DNA of 6,562 bases from Deltaproteobacteria bacterium RIFCSPHIGHO2_02_FULL_40_11. GTDB lineage: Bacteria; Bdellovibrionota; JACOXK01; 2-02-FULL-40-11. The stretch lies in assembly GCA_001798105.1 (NCBI GenBank), contig MGRI01000071.1, forward strand, positions 1 to 6,562. Reading direction: 5' to 3'. The notes under the pieces are model-generated. The model was not told the origin of the DNA. It saw only the letters and a list, made by a program, of their open reading frames with translations, and did not search any database. Shown piece after piece: positions 1 to 4,109 of this stretch. A program made the translations under genes and the position numbers. Every line of letters starts with the position of its first letter. The stretch's first letter is position 1.

Positions 1-1
1 C

Positions 2-505
2 ACCAAATCCTCAACGCTAATGGCTGCGGCTAGCCTCATGCGCAAAGGTGCCCACACTGCTCGAATTGCCAGACACACATATAAAGGAAAGGATACTCAT
101 ACACTCAAGGCCTGGAGCAAGGCCTTCGCGAATACTTGGATAAAACAAAAGGAAGGCGTGATATACGCAATTTTGACCCAAGAGGACTTGGCGGAAATAG
201 GTAACCCACCCAGTGCGGTGTTTGAAGGCTTTGTGGAAACCTTGAATAAAGTACCAGAGGCTGGTTTTGCTTTGTTTTTAAAGCAAGAGGGCGGAGCTAC
301 AAAAGGGTCGCTCCGGAGCGACCCTCATAAAAACGTAGACGTTGGTGAAATTGCTCGCAAGCTCGGTGGTGGCGGACACAAATGGGCTTCAGGATTTTCC
401 GTAGACGGAAAATTGACTAGAGATGCCGACGGTATATGGCAGATTATTGAACCGAGCAACAACACCGTACTTATGCGACAAGATTCAATACAACCCGTTG
501 CATAA
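2..505 (+). CDS. nrnA: DHH/DHHA1 phosphoesterase, NrnA-like (oligoribonuclease / pAp phosphatase), 3' part only
   Basis: The frame is open to the left edge, so the N-terminal DHH catalytic domain lies outside the window; the 167 visible codons are about half of a usual 310-340 residue family member. The visible part matches the DHHA1 substrate-binding half. It has a region resembling the end of the DHH domain (TKSSTLMAAASLMRKGA), then SLRS near 308-319, then the signature GGGGHKWASGF with the GGGGH codons at 365-379. NrnA-type enzymes degrade short RNA oligonucleotides (nanoRNA) to mononucleotides and dephosphorylate 3'-phosphoadenosine 5'-phosphate in the cytoplasm, using metal ions held by the missing DHH half. 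The in-frame ATG at 20 is internal and should not be taken as the start. The gene converges on the flavin reductase gene and stops at TAA. Family assignment is firm. NrnA rather than another DHHA1 protein is likely but not proven from this half. Confidence 0.85.
   Translation, partial: TKSSTLMAAASLMRKGAHTARIARHTYKGKDTHTLKAWSKAFANTWIKQKEGVIYAILTQEDLAEIGNPPSAVFEGFVETLNKVPEAGFALFLKQEGGATKGSLRSDPHKNVDVGEIARKLGGGGHKWASGFSVDGKLTRDADGIWQIIEPSNNTVLMRQDSIQPVA
304..325. repeat. 22-bp perfect palindrome inside the NrnA-like gene
   Basis: Arms AGGGTCGCTCC and GGAGCGACCCT abut with no loop. The palindrome encodes the conserved SLRS stretch of the DHHA1 domain, so it lies in constrained coding sequence. 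It may be coincidental codon choice, or a palindromic repeat that settled in frame. It is not a terminator, because no T-run follows. Confidence 0.6.
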
Positions 506-513
506 GAAACGAC

Positions 514-556
514 AAAATGAGAGGTGCACCCCGCATTTTCAATTTTGTCATTTTTT
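514..556 (+). terminator. Probable intrinsic terminator between convergent genes
   Basis: Nine bases after the NrnA-like stop codon, AAAATG (514-519) can pair with CATTTT (534-539). The inner GGTGCACC stretch at 523-530 is itself self-complementary. A T-rich tract with a six-T run follows up to 556, suiting a rho-independent terminator for the plus-strand gene. In addition, GACAAAAT at 511-518 can pair with ATTTTGTC at 542-549. The stem is A/T-rich with mismatches, so strength is uncertain. It also lies at the 3' end of the convergent gene. Confidence 0.45.
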
Positions 557-572
557 AAATTTTGTCATTTTT
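541..572. repeat. Tandem 15-bp direct repeat with 17-bp period
   Basis: The sequence AATTTTGTCATTTTT occurs at 541-555 and again at 558-572. The second copy encodes the C-terminal KNDKI of the minus-strand flavin reductase, and the first begins at its stop codon. This looks like a small duplication at the gene end that left the reading frame terminating between the copies. Confidence 0.7.
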
Positions 573-1142
573 ATCAATTCTCAATGCTCTCATCGCTTCC
601 GCTGTACTAGTAAGTGTGGTGATGAGCTTATGAATGGATTTCCCAAGTTTAGGGTCTAACAGCTCTCCAGTATCACTGAACGCGTCCTGTACCGTGCGAA
701 CTCCCACTGCCTGTTGAATGTCATACATACCAAAATTGGCCATAATAGGCCGTAATTGCTCAACGGCTCTCAATCCTCCACTTGGTCCGTCAGAAACACC
801 AACAAGTCCTACTGGTTTGTTGCTAAACTCTGGATACAGCCAATCCAGAGCGTTCTTTAAAACGGCTGGATAACCATGATTGTACTCCGGGGTCACAATA
901 ATAAACCCATCCACGCTGTCCGCGATAGCGCTCCACTTCTGGACGTTCTCGTACGGATACTTTTTATCCAGATTTCCTGGGTTTGGGTCGCTGTCCACGA
1001 ACGGCAAGGGTAACTCCAAAAAATCGACTAGGGTACTGTTATGCCCTGCGTCTTTAATTTTCTCATGCACATATCGCGCAGGCCAAATACTCCTTCTATT
1101 CTTCCGCACTGACCCGCAAATAGTCGCAATATGTATAGACAT
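555..1142 (-). CDS. NADPH-dependent FMN reductase-like flavoprotein
   Basis: The 195-residue product has the flavodoxin-like fold signature of the NADPH-dependent FMN reductase family (NQO/azoreductase/chromate-reductase relatives). The N-terminal beta strand plus GSxR phosphate loop reads ATICGSVRKNRR at about residues 6-17. The FMN-contacting segment is TPEYNHGYPAVLKNALDWL at about residues 84-102, and a later Gly-rich loop (SDGPSGGLRAVEQLR) follows. Such cytoplasmic enzymes bind FMN and reduce quinones, azo compounds, metals or free flavin with NAD(P)H; the substrate here cannot be read from sequence. Length is normal for the family, so the gene seems complete. The ATG at 1142 puts the conserved strand at the expected distance, but no Shine-Dalgarno sequence precedes it; the leader is A/T-rich. 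A short dyad at 1154-1168 could be an operator. It stands alone, convergent with the NrnA-like gene. Confidence 0.88.
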   Translation of the reverse strand: MSIHIATICGSVRKNRRSIWPARYVHEKIKDAGHNSTLVDFLELPLPFVDSDPNPGNLDKKYPYENVQKWSAIADSVDGFIIVTPEYNHGYPAVLKNALDWLYPEFSNKPVGLVGVSDGPSGGLRAVEQLRPIMANFGMYDIQQAVGVRTVQDAFSDTGELLDPKLGKSIHKLITTLTSTAEAMRALRIDKNDKI

Positions 1143-1153
1143 AAAATAAATAG

Positions 1154-1168
1154 GTTAACACTGTTTAC
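1154..1168. promoter_or_regulatory. Possible operator dyad upstream of the FMN reductase-like gene
   Basis: GTTAACACTGTTTAC is an imperfect 15-bp palindrome (12 of 15 positions symmetric), 12 bases upstream of the start codon. The position and size would fit a repressor site. No clear -10/-35 pair could be assigned to this gene, so this is only a candidate. Confidence 0.25.
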
Positions 1169-1183
1169 ACCATACTCAAAATA

Positions 1184-1229
1184 GCACCAAAAGTAAAATC
1201 CCCAAATTTGGGGATTTTACTTCTGGTGC
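1184..1229 (-). terminator. Long hairpin terminator of tRNA-Leu
   Basis: The 32 bases at 1191-1222 form a perfect palindrome around AAATTT. The dyad extends outward with GCACCA (1184-1189) against TGGTGC (1224-1229), interrupted by one mismatched pair (1190/1223), for a 46-base near-perfect inverted repeat. On the minus strand it directly follows the tRNA-Leu gene and is followed by a short T-rich stretch (TATTTTGAG). The outermost arm includes the tRNA's own GCACCA end, so the unprocessed transcript could fold its 3' end into the terminator stem. Confidence 0.6.
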
Positions 1230-1308
1230 CCGGGAAGGGACTTGAACCCTTATGCCTTGCGGCACACGCACCTCAAGCGTGCCTGTATACCAATTCCAGC
1301 ACCCGGGC
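1224..1308 (-). tRNA. tRNA-Leu (anticodon GAG)
   Basis: This is an 85-nt class II tRNA with an encoded CCA. The acceptor GCCCGGG pairs with CCCGGGC, followed by discriminator A and CCA. The D arm is CTG/CAG around GAATTGGTATA. The anticodon stem CACGC/GCGTG holds loop TTGAGGT, so the anticodon is GAG, reading CUC/CUU leucine codons. The long variable arm TGCC-GCAA-GGCA is typical of leucine tRNA. The T arm is AAGGG-TTCAAGT-CCCTT. It is transcribed divergently from tRNA-Val, from its own promoter, and ends in a long hairpin terminator. Confidence 0.96.
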
Positions 1309-1328
1309 ATGTATATAACGGCTAGGGC

Positions 1329-1357
1329 AGTATACCTAAATAACCCATTTATTTCAA
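1329..1357 (-). promoter_or_regulatory. Sigma70-type promoter for tRNA-Leu
   Basis: On the minus strand, -35 TTGAAA (1357-1352) and -10 TATACT (1334-1329) are separated by exactly 17 bases; each matches 5 of 6 consensus positions. The expected start near 1322 is about 14 bases before the mature tRNA 5' end. It lies back to back with the tRNA-Val promoter. Confidence 0.7.
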
Positions 1358-1366
1358 GCGTTCCAG

Positions 1367-1395
1367 TTGATTTTTTTTTCTCTTTTTGTTATAGT
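1367..1395 (+). promoter_or_regulatory. Sigma70-type promoter for tRNA-Val and the downstream cluster
   Basis: The -35 TTGATT (1367-1372, 4 of 6) and -10 TATAGT (1390-1395, 5 of 6) are 17 bases apart, with a T-run spacer. The start would fall near 1402, about 16 bases before the tRNA-Val 5' end. No other promoter is evident before tRNA-Phe, so the homing endonuclease gene and tRNA-Phe are probably cotranscribed from here. Confidence 0.65.
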
Positions 1396-1417
1396 ATCAA
1401 AGCAATTTCAGTAATAG

Positions 1418-1493
1418 GGGCAGTTAGCTCAGTTGGTAGAGCGCTTCGTTTACACCGAAGATGTCACAGGTTCAAGTCCTGTACTGCCCACCA
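1418..1493 (+). tRNA. tRNA-Val (anticodon TAC)
   Basis: This is a 76-nt tRNA with an encoded CCA. The acceptor GGGCAGT pairs with ACTGCCC, with discriminator A. The D arm is standard (GCTC...GAGC). The anticodon stem CTTCG/CGAAG encloses TTTACAC, giving anticodon TAC for valine. The T arm is ACAGG-TTCAAGT-CCTGT. The homing endonuclease gene begins just 12 bases after its CCA end, and the final A of the CCA is part of that gene's likely ribosome-binding site. Confidence 0.96.
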
Positions 1494-1505
1494 GGGATGG
1501 TGCAT

Positions 1506-2207
1506 ATGTTTCAAAATCAAAATAAAATTCATATTAAATGGTCGTCAAATTTTGCCTACGCCGTTGGTCTTATTACAGCTGATGGTTGTCTCAATAAAGA
1601 CACAAGGCATATTAGTTTTGTCTCCAAAGACCTAGAACTGATTGAAAAATTTAAACAATCACTCTCGCTAAAAAACCATATAGGCAAAGCAGCTCGTGGT
1701 GGAACAACCGAGAAAAAATACTTCTATATAAACTTTGGTGATAAAATTTTTTATCAGTTTCTCAACAGCATAGGATTAACATCGGCAAAATCGAGAACTA
1801 TTAAATCAGTAAAGATACCGAAACAATATTTTCCCGATTTTCTTAGAGGCCTATTTGACGGTGACGGTACATTTTTCTCTTCTTGGGATAAACGATGGAA
1901 ACATAGTTTGGTTTACAAGGTCTCGTTTTGTTCAGCAAGCAAAAATTTTATGGTTTGGCTCAAAAATGAGATTGATTCTTTGTACGGACTGCATGGTTCA
2001 TTTCATAAAGGAGCAGGAGTAGAAAGGATAGAATATACGAAGAATGATAGCGCCCGATTATTTGAAATTATGTACTACGAACCCGGTCTATTGTTTCTTA
2101 ATAGGAAATATAATAAAATAAAGAACATGCTGGAATTTAATCGAAGATTAAAAATTATAGTACCAGCAATATATAACTTTCGGTTAGTTGCAACAATGCC
2201 GCGGTAG
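1506..2207 (+). CDS. Two-motif LAGLIDADG homing endonuclease-like protein, between two tRNA genes
   Basis: The 233-residue product carries two LAGLIDADG-type motifs: YAVGLITADG at residues 18-27 and FLRGLFDGDG at 112-121. The acidic residues D26 and D120 are in the metal-binding catalytic positions, and the roughly 95-residue spacing and total length fit a monomeric two-repeat enzyme. Such proteins cut long asymmetric DNA sites and promote spread of their own gene; some act as RNA maturases. I prefer the ATG at 1506: AGGG at 1493-1496 gives a Shine-Dalgarno site nine bases upstream, whereas the in-frame ATG at 1461 lies inside tRNA-Val and the one at 1497 has no room for a site. The stop TAG is bases 8-10 of tRNA-Phe, so the last three residues (MPR) come from tRNA sequence. 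Both flanking tRNAs are intact and no intron is evident, so this is a free-standing gene. Target unknown. Confidence 0.85.
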   Translation: MFQNQNKIHIKWSSNFAYAVGLITADGCLNKDTRHISFVSKDLELIEKFKQSLSLKNHIGKAARGGTTEKKYFYINFGDKIFYQFLNSIGLTSAKSRTIKSVKIPKQYFPDFLRGLFDGDGTFFSSWDKRWKHSLVYKVSFCSASKNFMVWLKNEIDSLYGLHGSFHKGAGVERIEYTKNDSARLFEIMYYEPGLLFLNRKYNKIKNMLEFNRRLKIIVPAIYNFRLVATMPR

Positions 2208-2272
2208 CTCAGTGGAAGAGCAAGCGCCTGAAGAGCGCTGTGTCGTCAGTTCGATTCTGACTCGCGGCACCA
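2198..2272 (+). tRNA. tRNA-Phe (anticodon GAA)
   Basis: This is a 75-nt tRNA with an encoded CCA. The acceptor GCCGCGG pairs with TCGCGGC (one G-U pair), with discriminator A. The anticodon stem AGCGC/GCGCT encloses CTGAAGA, giving anticodon GAA. The T arm is GTCAG-TTCGATT-CTGAC. Its first ten bases overlap the end of the homing endonuclease reading frame. It is probably cut out of a shared transcript that starts upstream of tRNA-Val. Confidence 0.96.
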
Positions 2273-2397
2273 GCCTTCTCCGCCAGCTGGCGGATTCGGC
2301 TGGCTTACGCCAGAAATAGATTTTGCGAAGTTTGGTTACCAAAATAGAACAACATGAAGGCTGTCCGACGTAGCTTTATGCGAAGTTTGACTATGTC
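2273..2397. repeat. Palindrome- and repeat-rich spacer between tRNA-Phe and tRNA-Gly
   Basis: The 168-base spacer has no gene. It holds a perfect 16-bp palindrome (TCCGCCAGCTGGCGGA, 2279-2294), a small hairpin CTGGC-TTAC-GCCAG (2300-2313), and a long-range inverted repeat AGCCTTC (2272-2278) against GAAGGCT (2356-2362). It also holds an 11-bp direct repeat TGCGAAGTTTG (2324-2334 and 2379-2389), the second copy lying inside an imperfect dyad GACGTAG...CTATGTC (2367-2397). This nesting suggests a dispersed repeat or a decayed recombination site rather than random DNA. No T-run follows the hairpins, so they are not evident terminators. Confidence 0.5.
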
Positions 2398-2398
2398 A

Positions 2399-2427
2399 TT
2401 GAATAAAATTTCAACTTTTGATATCGT
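2399..2427 (+). promoter_or_regulatory. Weak candidate promoter for tRNA-Gly
   Basis: TTGAAT (2399-2404) and TATCGT (2422-2427) are 17 bases apart, each matching 4 of 6 consensus positions. This puts a start about seven bases before tRNA-Gly. The alternative is read-through from the tRNA-Val promoter. Confidence 0.3.
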
Positions 2428-2440
2428 AAATAAAAAATAT

Positions 2441-2514
2441 GCGGCTATGGTTCAATGGTAGAACAATACCTTGCCAAGGTATGGACAGGGGTTCGATTCC
2501 CCTTAGCCGCTCCA
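2441..2514 (+). tRNA. tRNA-Gly (anticodon GCC)
   Basis: This is a 74-nt tRNA with an encoded CCA. The acceptor GCGGCTA pairs with TAGCCGC, with discriminator T. The anticodon stem ATACC/GGTAT encloses TTGCCAA, giving anticodon GCC. The T arm is AGGGG-TTCGATT-CCCCT. Its last 12 bases overlap the convergent 3' end of the serine-recombinase remnant, which makes this tRNA a plausible integration site of the element that carried the recombinase. Confidence 0.96.
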
Positions 2515-2952
2515 CTGTGAAAAAACACTCTCTAAACGGGTGTTTTTTCCGTTTAGTAAGCCTAAAGTCACTGGTTCTAGCCTAGCTGTTTTTAGAGGTT
2601 CAACTTCTAAGCCCTGTTTCAAAGTTAAGAATGGTTTTTGCATATCAATACACAGCTTTCCCTCTAAAAGCGTGAGGTTCTGACCAAGTGCTCGTAAAAT
2701 GTTTGTCTTCTGCTCAAAGTCGCCTTTCTCAAACCATACATGAGCGTACGTTGCAAAGTTAAATGTTTTTTCGGTTAGGTCTAACCACTGGTCTACCCCT
2801 TGCTCAATATTCCTAATCTGGCTCTCTATATTAGCTTTCTCTCCCATTAAAGCGTTCTTCTGACTTTTATACTCGTCATCGGTCAGCAACTCTCTACCAG
2901 CGTTTTCCTGCGACACAAACATGTCAATTAAATTGTTTATTCGCTGTAAGCA
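2503..2952 (-). pseudogene. Large serine recombinase, C-terminal remnant (5' end lost)
   Basis: About 150 residues resemble the C-terminal end of large serine recombinases. A coiled-coil segment (RINNLIDMF...LLTDDEYKSQKNALMGEK) is followed by the characteristic FNFATYAHVWFEKGD and NILRALGQNLTL blocks. The N-terminal resolvase domain with the nucleophilic serine, the recombinase domain and the zinc ribbon are all absent, so no recombination activity is expected. The frame stays open to an ATG at 3009, but the extra residues are antisense to the neighbouring protease and do not look recombinase-like; family resemblance stops near 2944-2952. Large serine recombinases cut and rejoin element ends at attachment sites. 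Here the reading frame ends (TAA, 2503-2505) inside the 3' end of tRNA-Gly and crosses that tRNA's terminator, as expected if the element integrated there. Family call good; exact family boundaries are by eye. Confidence 0.75.
2520..2556 (+). terminator. tRNA-Gly terminator with an overlapping alternative hairpin
   Basis: AAAAAACAC (2520-2528) pairs with GTGTTTTTT (2540-2548) around an 11-base loop, forming a stem that ends in a T-run five bases after tRNA-Gly. A second perfect pairing, CTAAACGG (2532-2539) with CCGTTTAG (2549-2556), uses the loop of the first and encloses its 3' arm. The two are interlocked: they either compete or form a pseudoknot. The same bases encode the NGKNTRLESVF stretch at the end of the recombinase remnant on the other strand. 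Confidence 0.6.
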
Positions 2953-3359
2953 AGCAGTACGATATAGCAATGTTAGAAATTTATAGTTCTTATACAGATT
3001 CCGATGCAAAAACTTGGGGCGATTATCCGACTAGCTTTCCTGCATACACACGTCCTGATAGTTGCGATAGCTCTGTTCCGCAACTAGGTGATTCTATTAA
3101 AATTTACGGATATCCAGTAACAAGTGGCGGCTACAATCTCACTGTTACTGAAGGTATAATTAGTAGTTTTTCTGATGATGGTAATATCCTAACATCGGCT
3201 AAAATAGATAGCGGAAATTCCGGTGGTTTTGCAATAGACCAAAATGGCTGTTTTTTAGGAATTCCTTCTGCCGTCATTGAAGGTAAATACCAAAACTTAG
3301 GGGTAATTATATCTACTACTATAATTAGCGAGTTTTTGGATAAAACCAAAACCCAATAA
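2952..3359 (+). pseudogene. Trypsin-like (S1-family) serine protease, N-terminally truncated
   Basis: The frame reads YDIAMLEI at 2958-2981, matching the catalytic-aspartate strand (D-I-A-[LM]-L) of chymotrypsin-fold proteases. It then has LGDSIKIYGYP, and KIDSGNSGGFAID with the nucleophilic serine codon at 3219-3221. A following strand (GCFLGIPSAVIEG...LGVIIS) completes the second barrel. The strand order resembles HtrA/S1C-like proteases without a PDZ domain. The N-terminal barrel with the catalytic histidine, and any signal peptide, are missing: upstream DNA switches abruptly to the recombinase remnant. The first in-frame ATG is 2970, just past the aspartate, with no ribosome-binding site. 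It could yield at most 129 residues without a full triad, so it is almost surely inactive unless the sequence is chimeric. It ends 27 bases before the zinc-ribbon gene, suggesting the two once formed an operon. Confidence 0.7.
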
Positions 3360-3386
3360 TAAATTAGTCTATTATTATTTAAATTT

Positions 3387-3914
3387 ATGTATTGCACCAA
3401 TTGTGGCACCAAATCAGATAGTGAAAATAAATTTTGCACACATTGTGGAGCAAATTTAAGTATCCAAGACTCAGTAAAGCCTACAAAATTATTTGAGGGA
3501 GGTAAAGAAATATCTACAGGAGAACCAGTACAAAATAAGAGACCGCATCACAAAGACAAATTAATATTACCTCTTGCAATTATTTTAGCGTGCTCAATAT
3601 TAGGTGGAATTCTTTATGCAATCCAAATCAGTAAGCAAAAATCTATTGAGAAGCAACAACTGATAGAGTTAGAAGCAAAAACAAAGACAGACCAAATAAA
3701 GATGGCGCAAGATAAAGCAAAAGCAGAAAAAGATAGGGCAGATGAGGCTTTCAGTAATAATTTAAAATGCCAAGCCTTACTAAAAGACTTAAAGCAAAGG
3801 TGGAATAATGTAGTAGGTATTTATTACAGCGAATGGCAAAATACCTGCATTGTTAAATACACGGAGAAAGGCGAGACTCAAGAATCACCAATTGAGAGTA
3901 TGCAAGATAAATAA
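3387..3914 (+). CDS. Zinc-ribbon, single-pass membrane, coiled-coil protein of unknown function
   Basis: The 175-residue product starts with a compact zinc ribbon (C3-x2-C6 and C17-x2-C20, MYCTNCG...FCTHCG). A polar linker with several basic residues follows to about residue 58, then a hydrophobic membrane helix at about 59-79 (LILPLAIILACSILGGILYA). A Lys/Glu/Ala-rich probable coiled coil covers about 82-122. The C-terminal segment has two cysteines (C128, C154) around NNVVGIYYSEWQNTCIVKY, which could form a disulfide if outside the cell. This layout, N-terminal ribbon inside and coiled coil plus small domain outside, is common among uncharacterised bacterial proteins, and no biochemical role can be assigned. 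No Shine-Dalgarno site is visible; the leader is almost pure A/T. The gene follows the protease remnant by 27 bases and is much more A/T-rich than the large gene downstream. I am sure it is coding; its role is unknown. Confidence 0.8.
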   Translation: MYCTNCGTKSDSENKFCTHCGANLSIQDSVKPTKLFEGGKEISTGEPVQNKRPHHKDKLILPLAIILACSILGGILYAIQISKQKSIEKQQLIELEAKTKTDQIKMAQDKAKAEKDRADEAFSNNLKCQALLKDLKQRWNNVVGIYYSEWQNTCIVKYTEKGETQESPIESMQDK

Positions 3915-4109
3915 TTTAGCCTTAAACCAAAGCGGGTATGTAAACATACTCAGTTTGCCCTTGCAACACAGTTCTAACGTCCTGCACAGTGTTGAGGGAG
4001 GTATACCATCTTCCATTGTACAAGACTAAAGCTGTCGTACTTTCTCCCTGTATGATATACTAACCTTACCTAAGCCAAATATTAATCTTTGAAAAATAAA
4101 AAAATTACC
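3915..4109. other. Non-coding spacer with small dyads upstream of the SpvB/RHS-like gene
   Basis: No gene is visible in these 195 bases. They contain a small hairpin GTATG-TAAA-CATAC (3936-3949) and an inverted repeat CAACAC (3964-3969)/GTGTTG (3989-3994). They also contain a nested dyad: AGGGAG (3995-4000) with CTCCCT (4044-4049), enclosing GTAC-AA-GAC against GTC-GTAC (4018-4040). None has a T-run, so no terminator for the zinc-ribbon gene is clear. The nested dyad just before a possible -10 may be an operator or leader structure. Confidence 0.35.
4032..4061 (+). promoter_or_regulatory. Candidate promoter of the SpvB/RHS-like gene
   Basis: TATACT at 4056-4061 (within TATGATATACT) is a good -10 match (5 of 6), about 50 bases before the start codon. 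The best -35 at proper spacing is poor (CTGTCG, 4032-4037, 18 bases away). The -10 sits just after the nested dyad, which could allow regulation. Assigned mainly by position. Confidence 0.3.

Noticed and set aside
423..659. Plus-strand frame across the convergent gene ends
   Set aside because: It overlaps the NrnA-like C-terminus, the terminator and the reductase C-terminus. Its sequence is the translation of repeats and T-rich DNA.
880..1149. Plus-strand frame antisense to the flavin reductase
   Set aside because: The minus-strand frame carries clear flavodoxin-fold motifs; this one has none.
1461..1505. Upstream in-frame start of the homing endonuclease, inside tRNA-Val
   Set aside because: The residues would be a translation of the tRNA-Val anticodon arm to its 3' end. 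The ATG at 1506 has a Shine-Dalgarno-like AGGG at proper spacing and leaves both LAGLIDADG motifs intact.
1252..1635. Plus-strand frame across tRNA-Leu and tRNA-Val
   Set aside because: It runs through two tRNA genes and their promoters, so it cannot be a real protein gene.
1418..2272. tRNA intron or group I intron carrying the endonuclease
   Set aside because: tRNA-Val and tRNA-Phe are each complete with encoded CCA, so neither is interrupted. I see no group I core elements between them.
2273..2397. CRISPR array
   Set aside because: Only one pair of 11-bp direct repeats is present, with no regular repeat-spacer pattern and no cas gene.
3131..3439. Minus-strand frame antisense to the protease remnant and zinc-ribbon start
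   Set aside because: The plus-strand frames carry GNSGG and paired CxxC motifs. The antisense product has no domain-like features.
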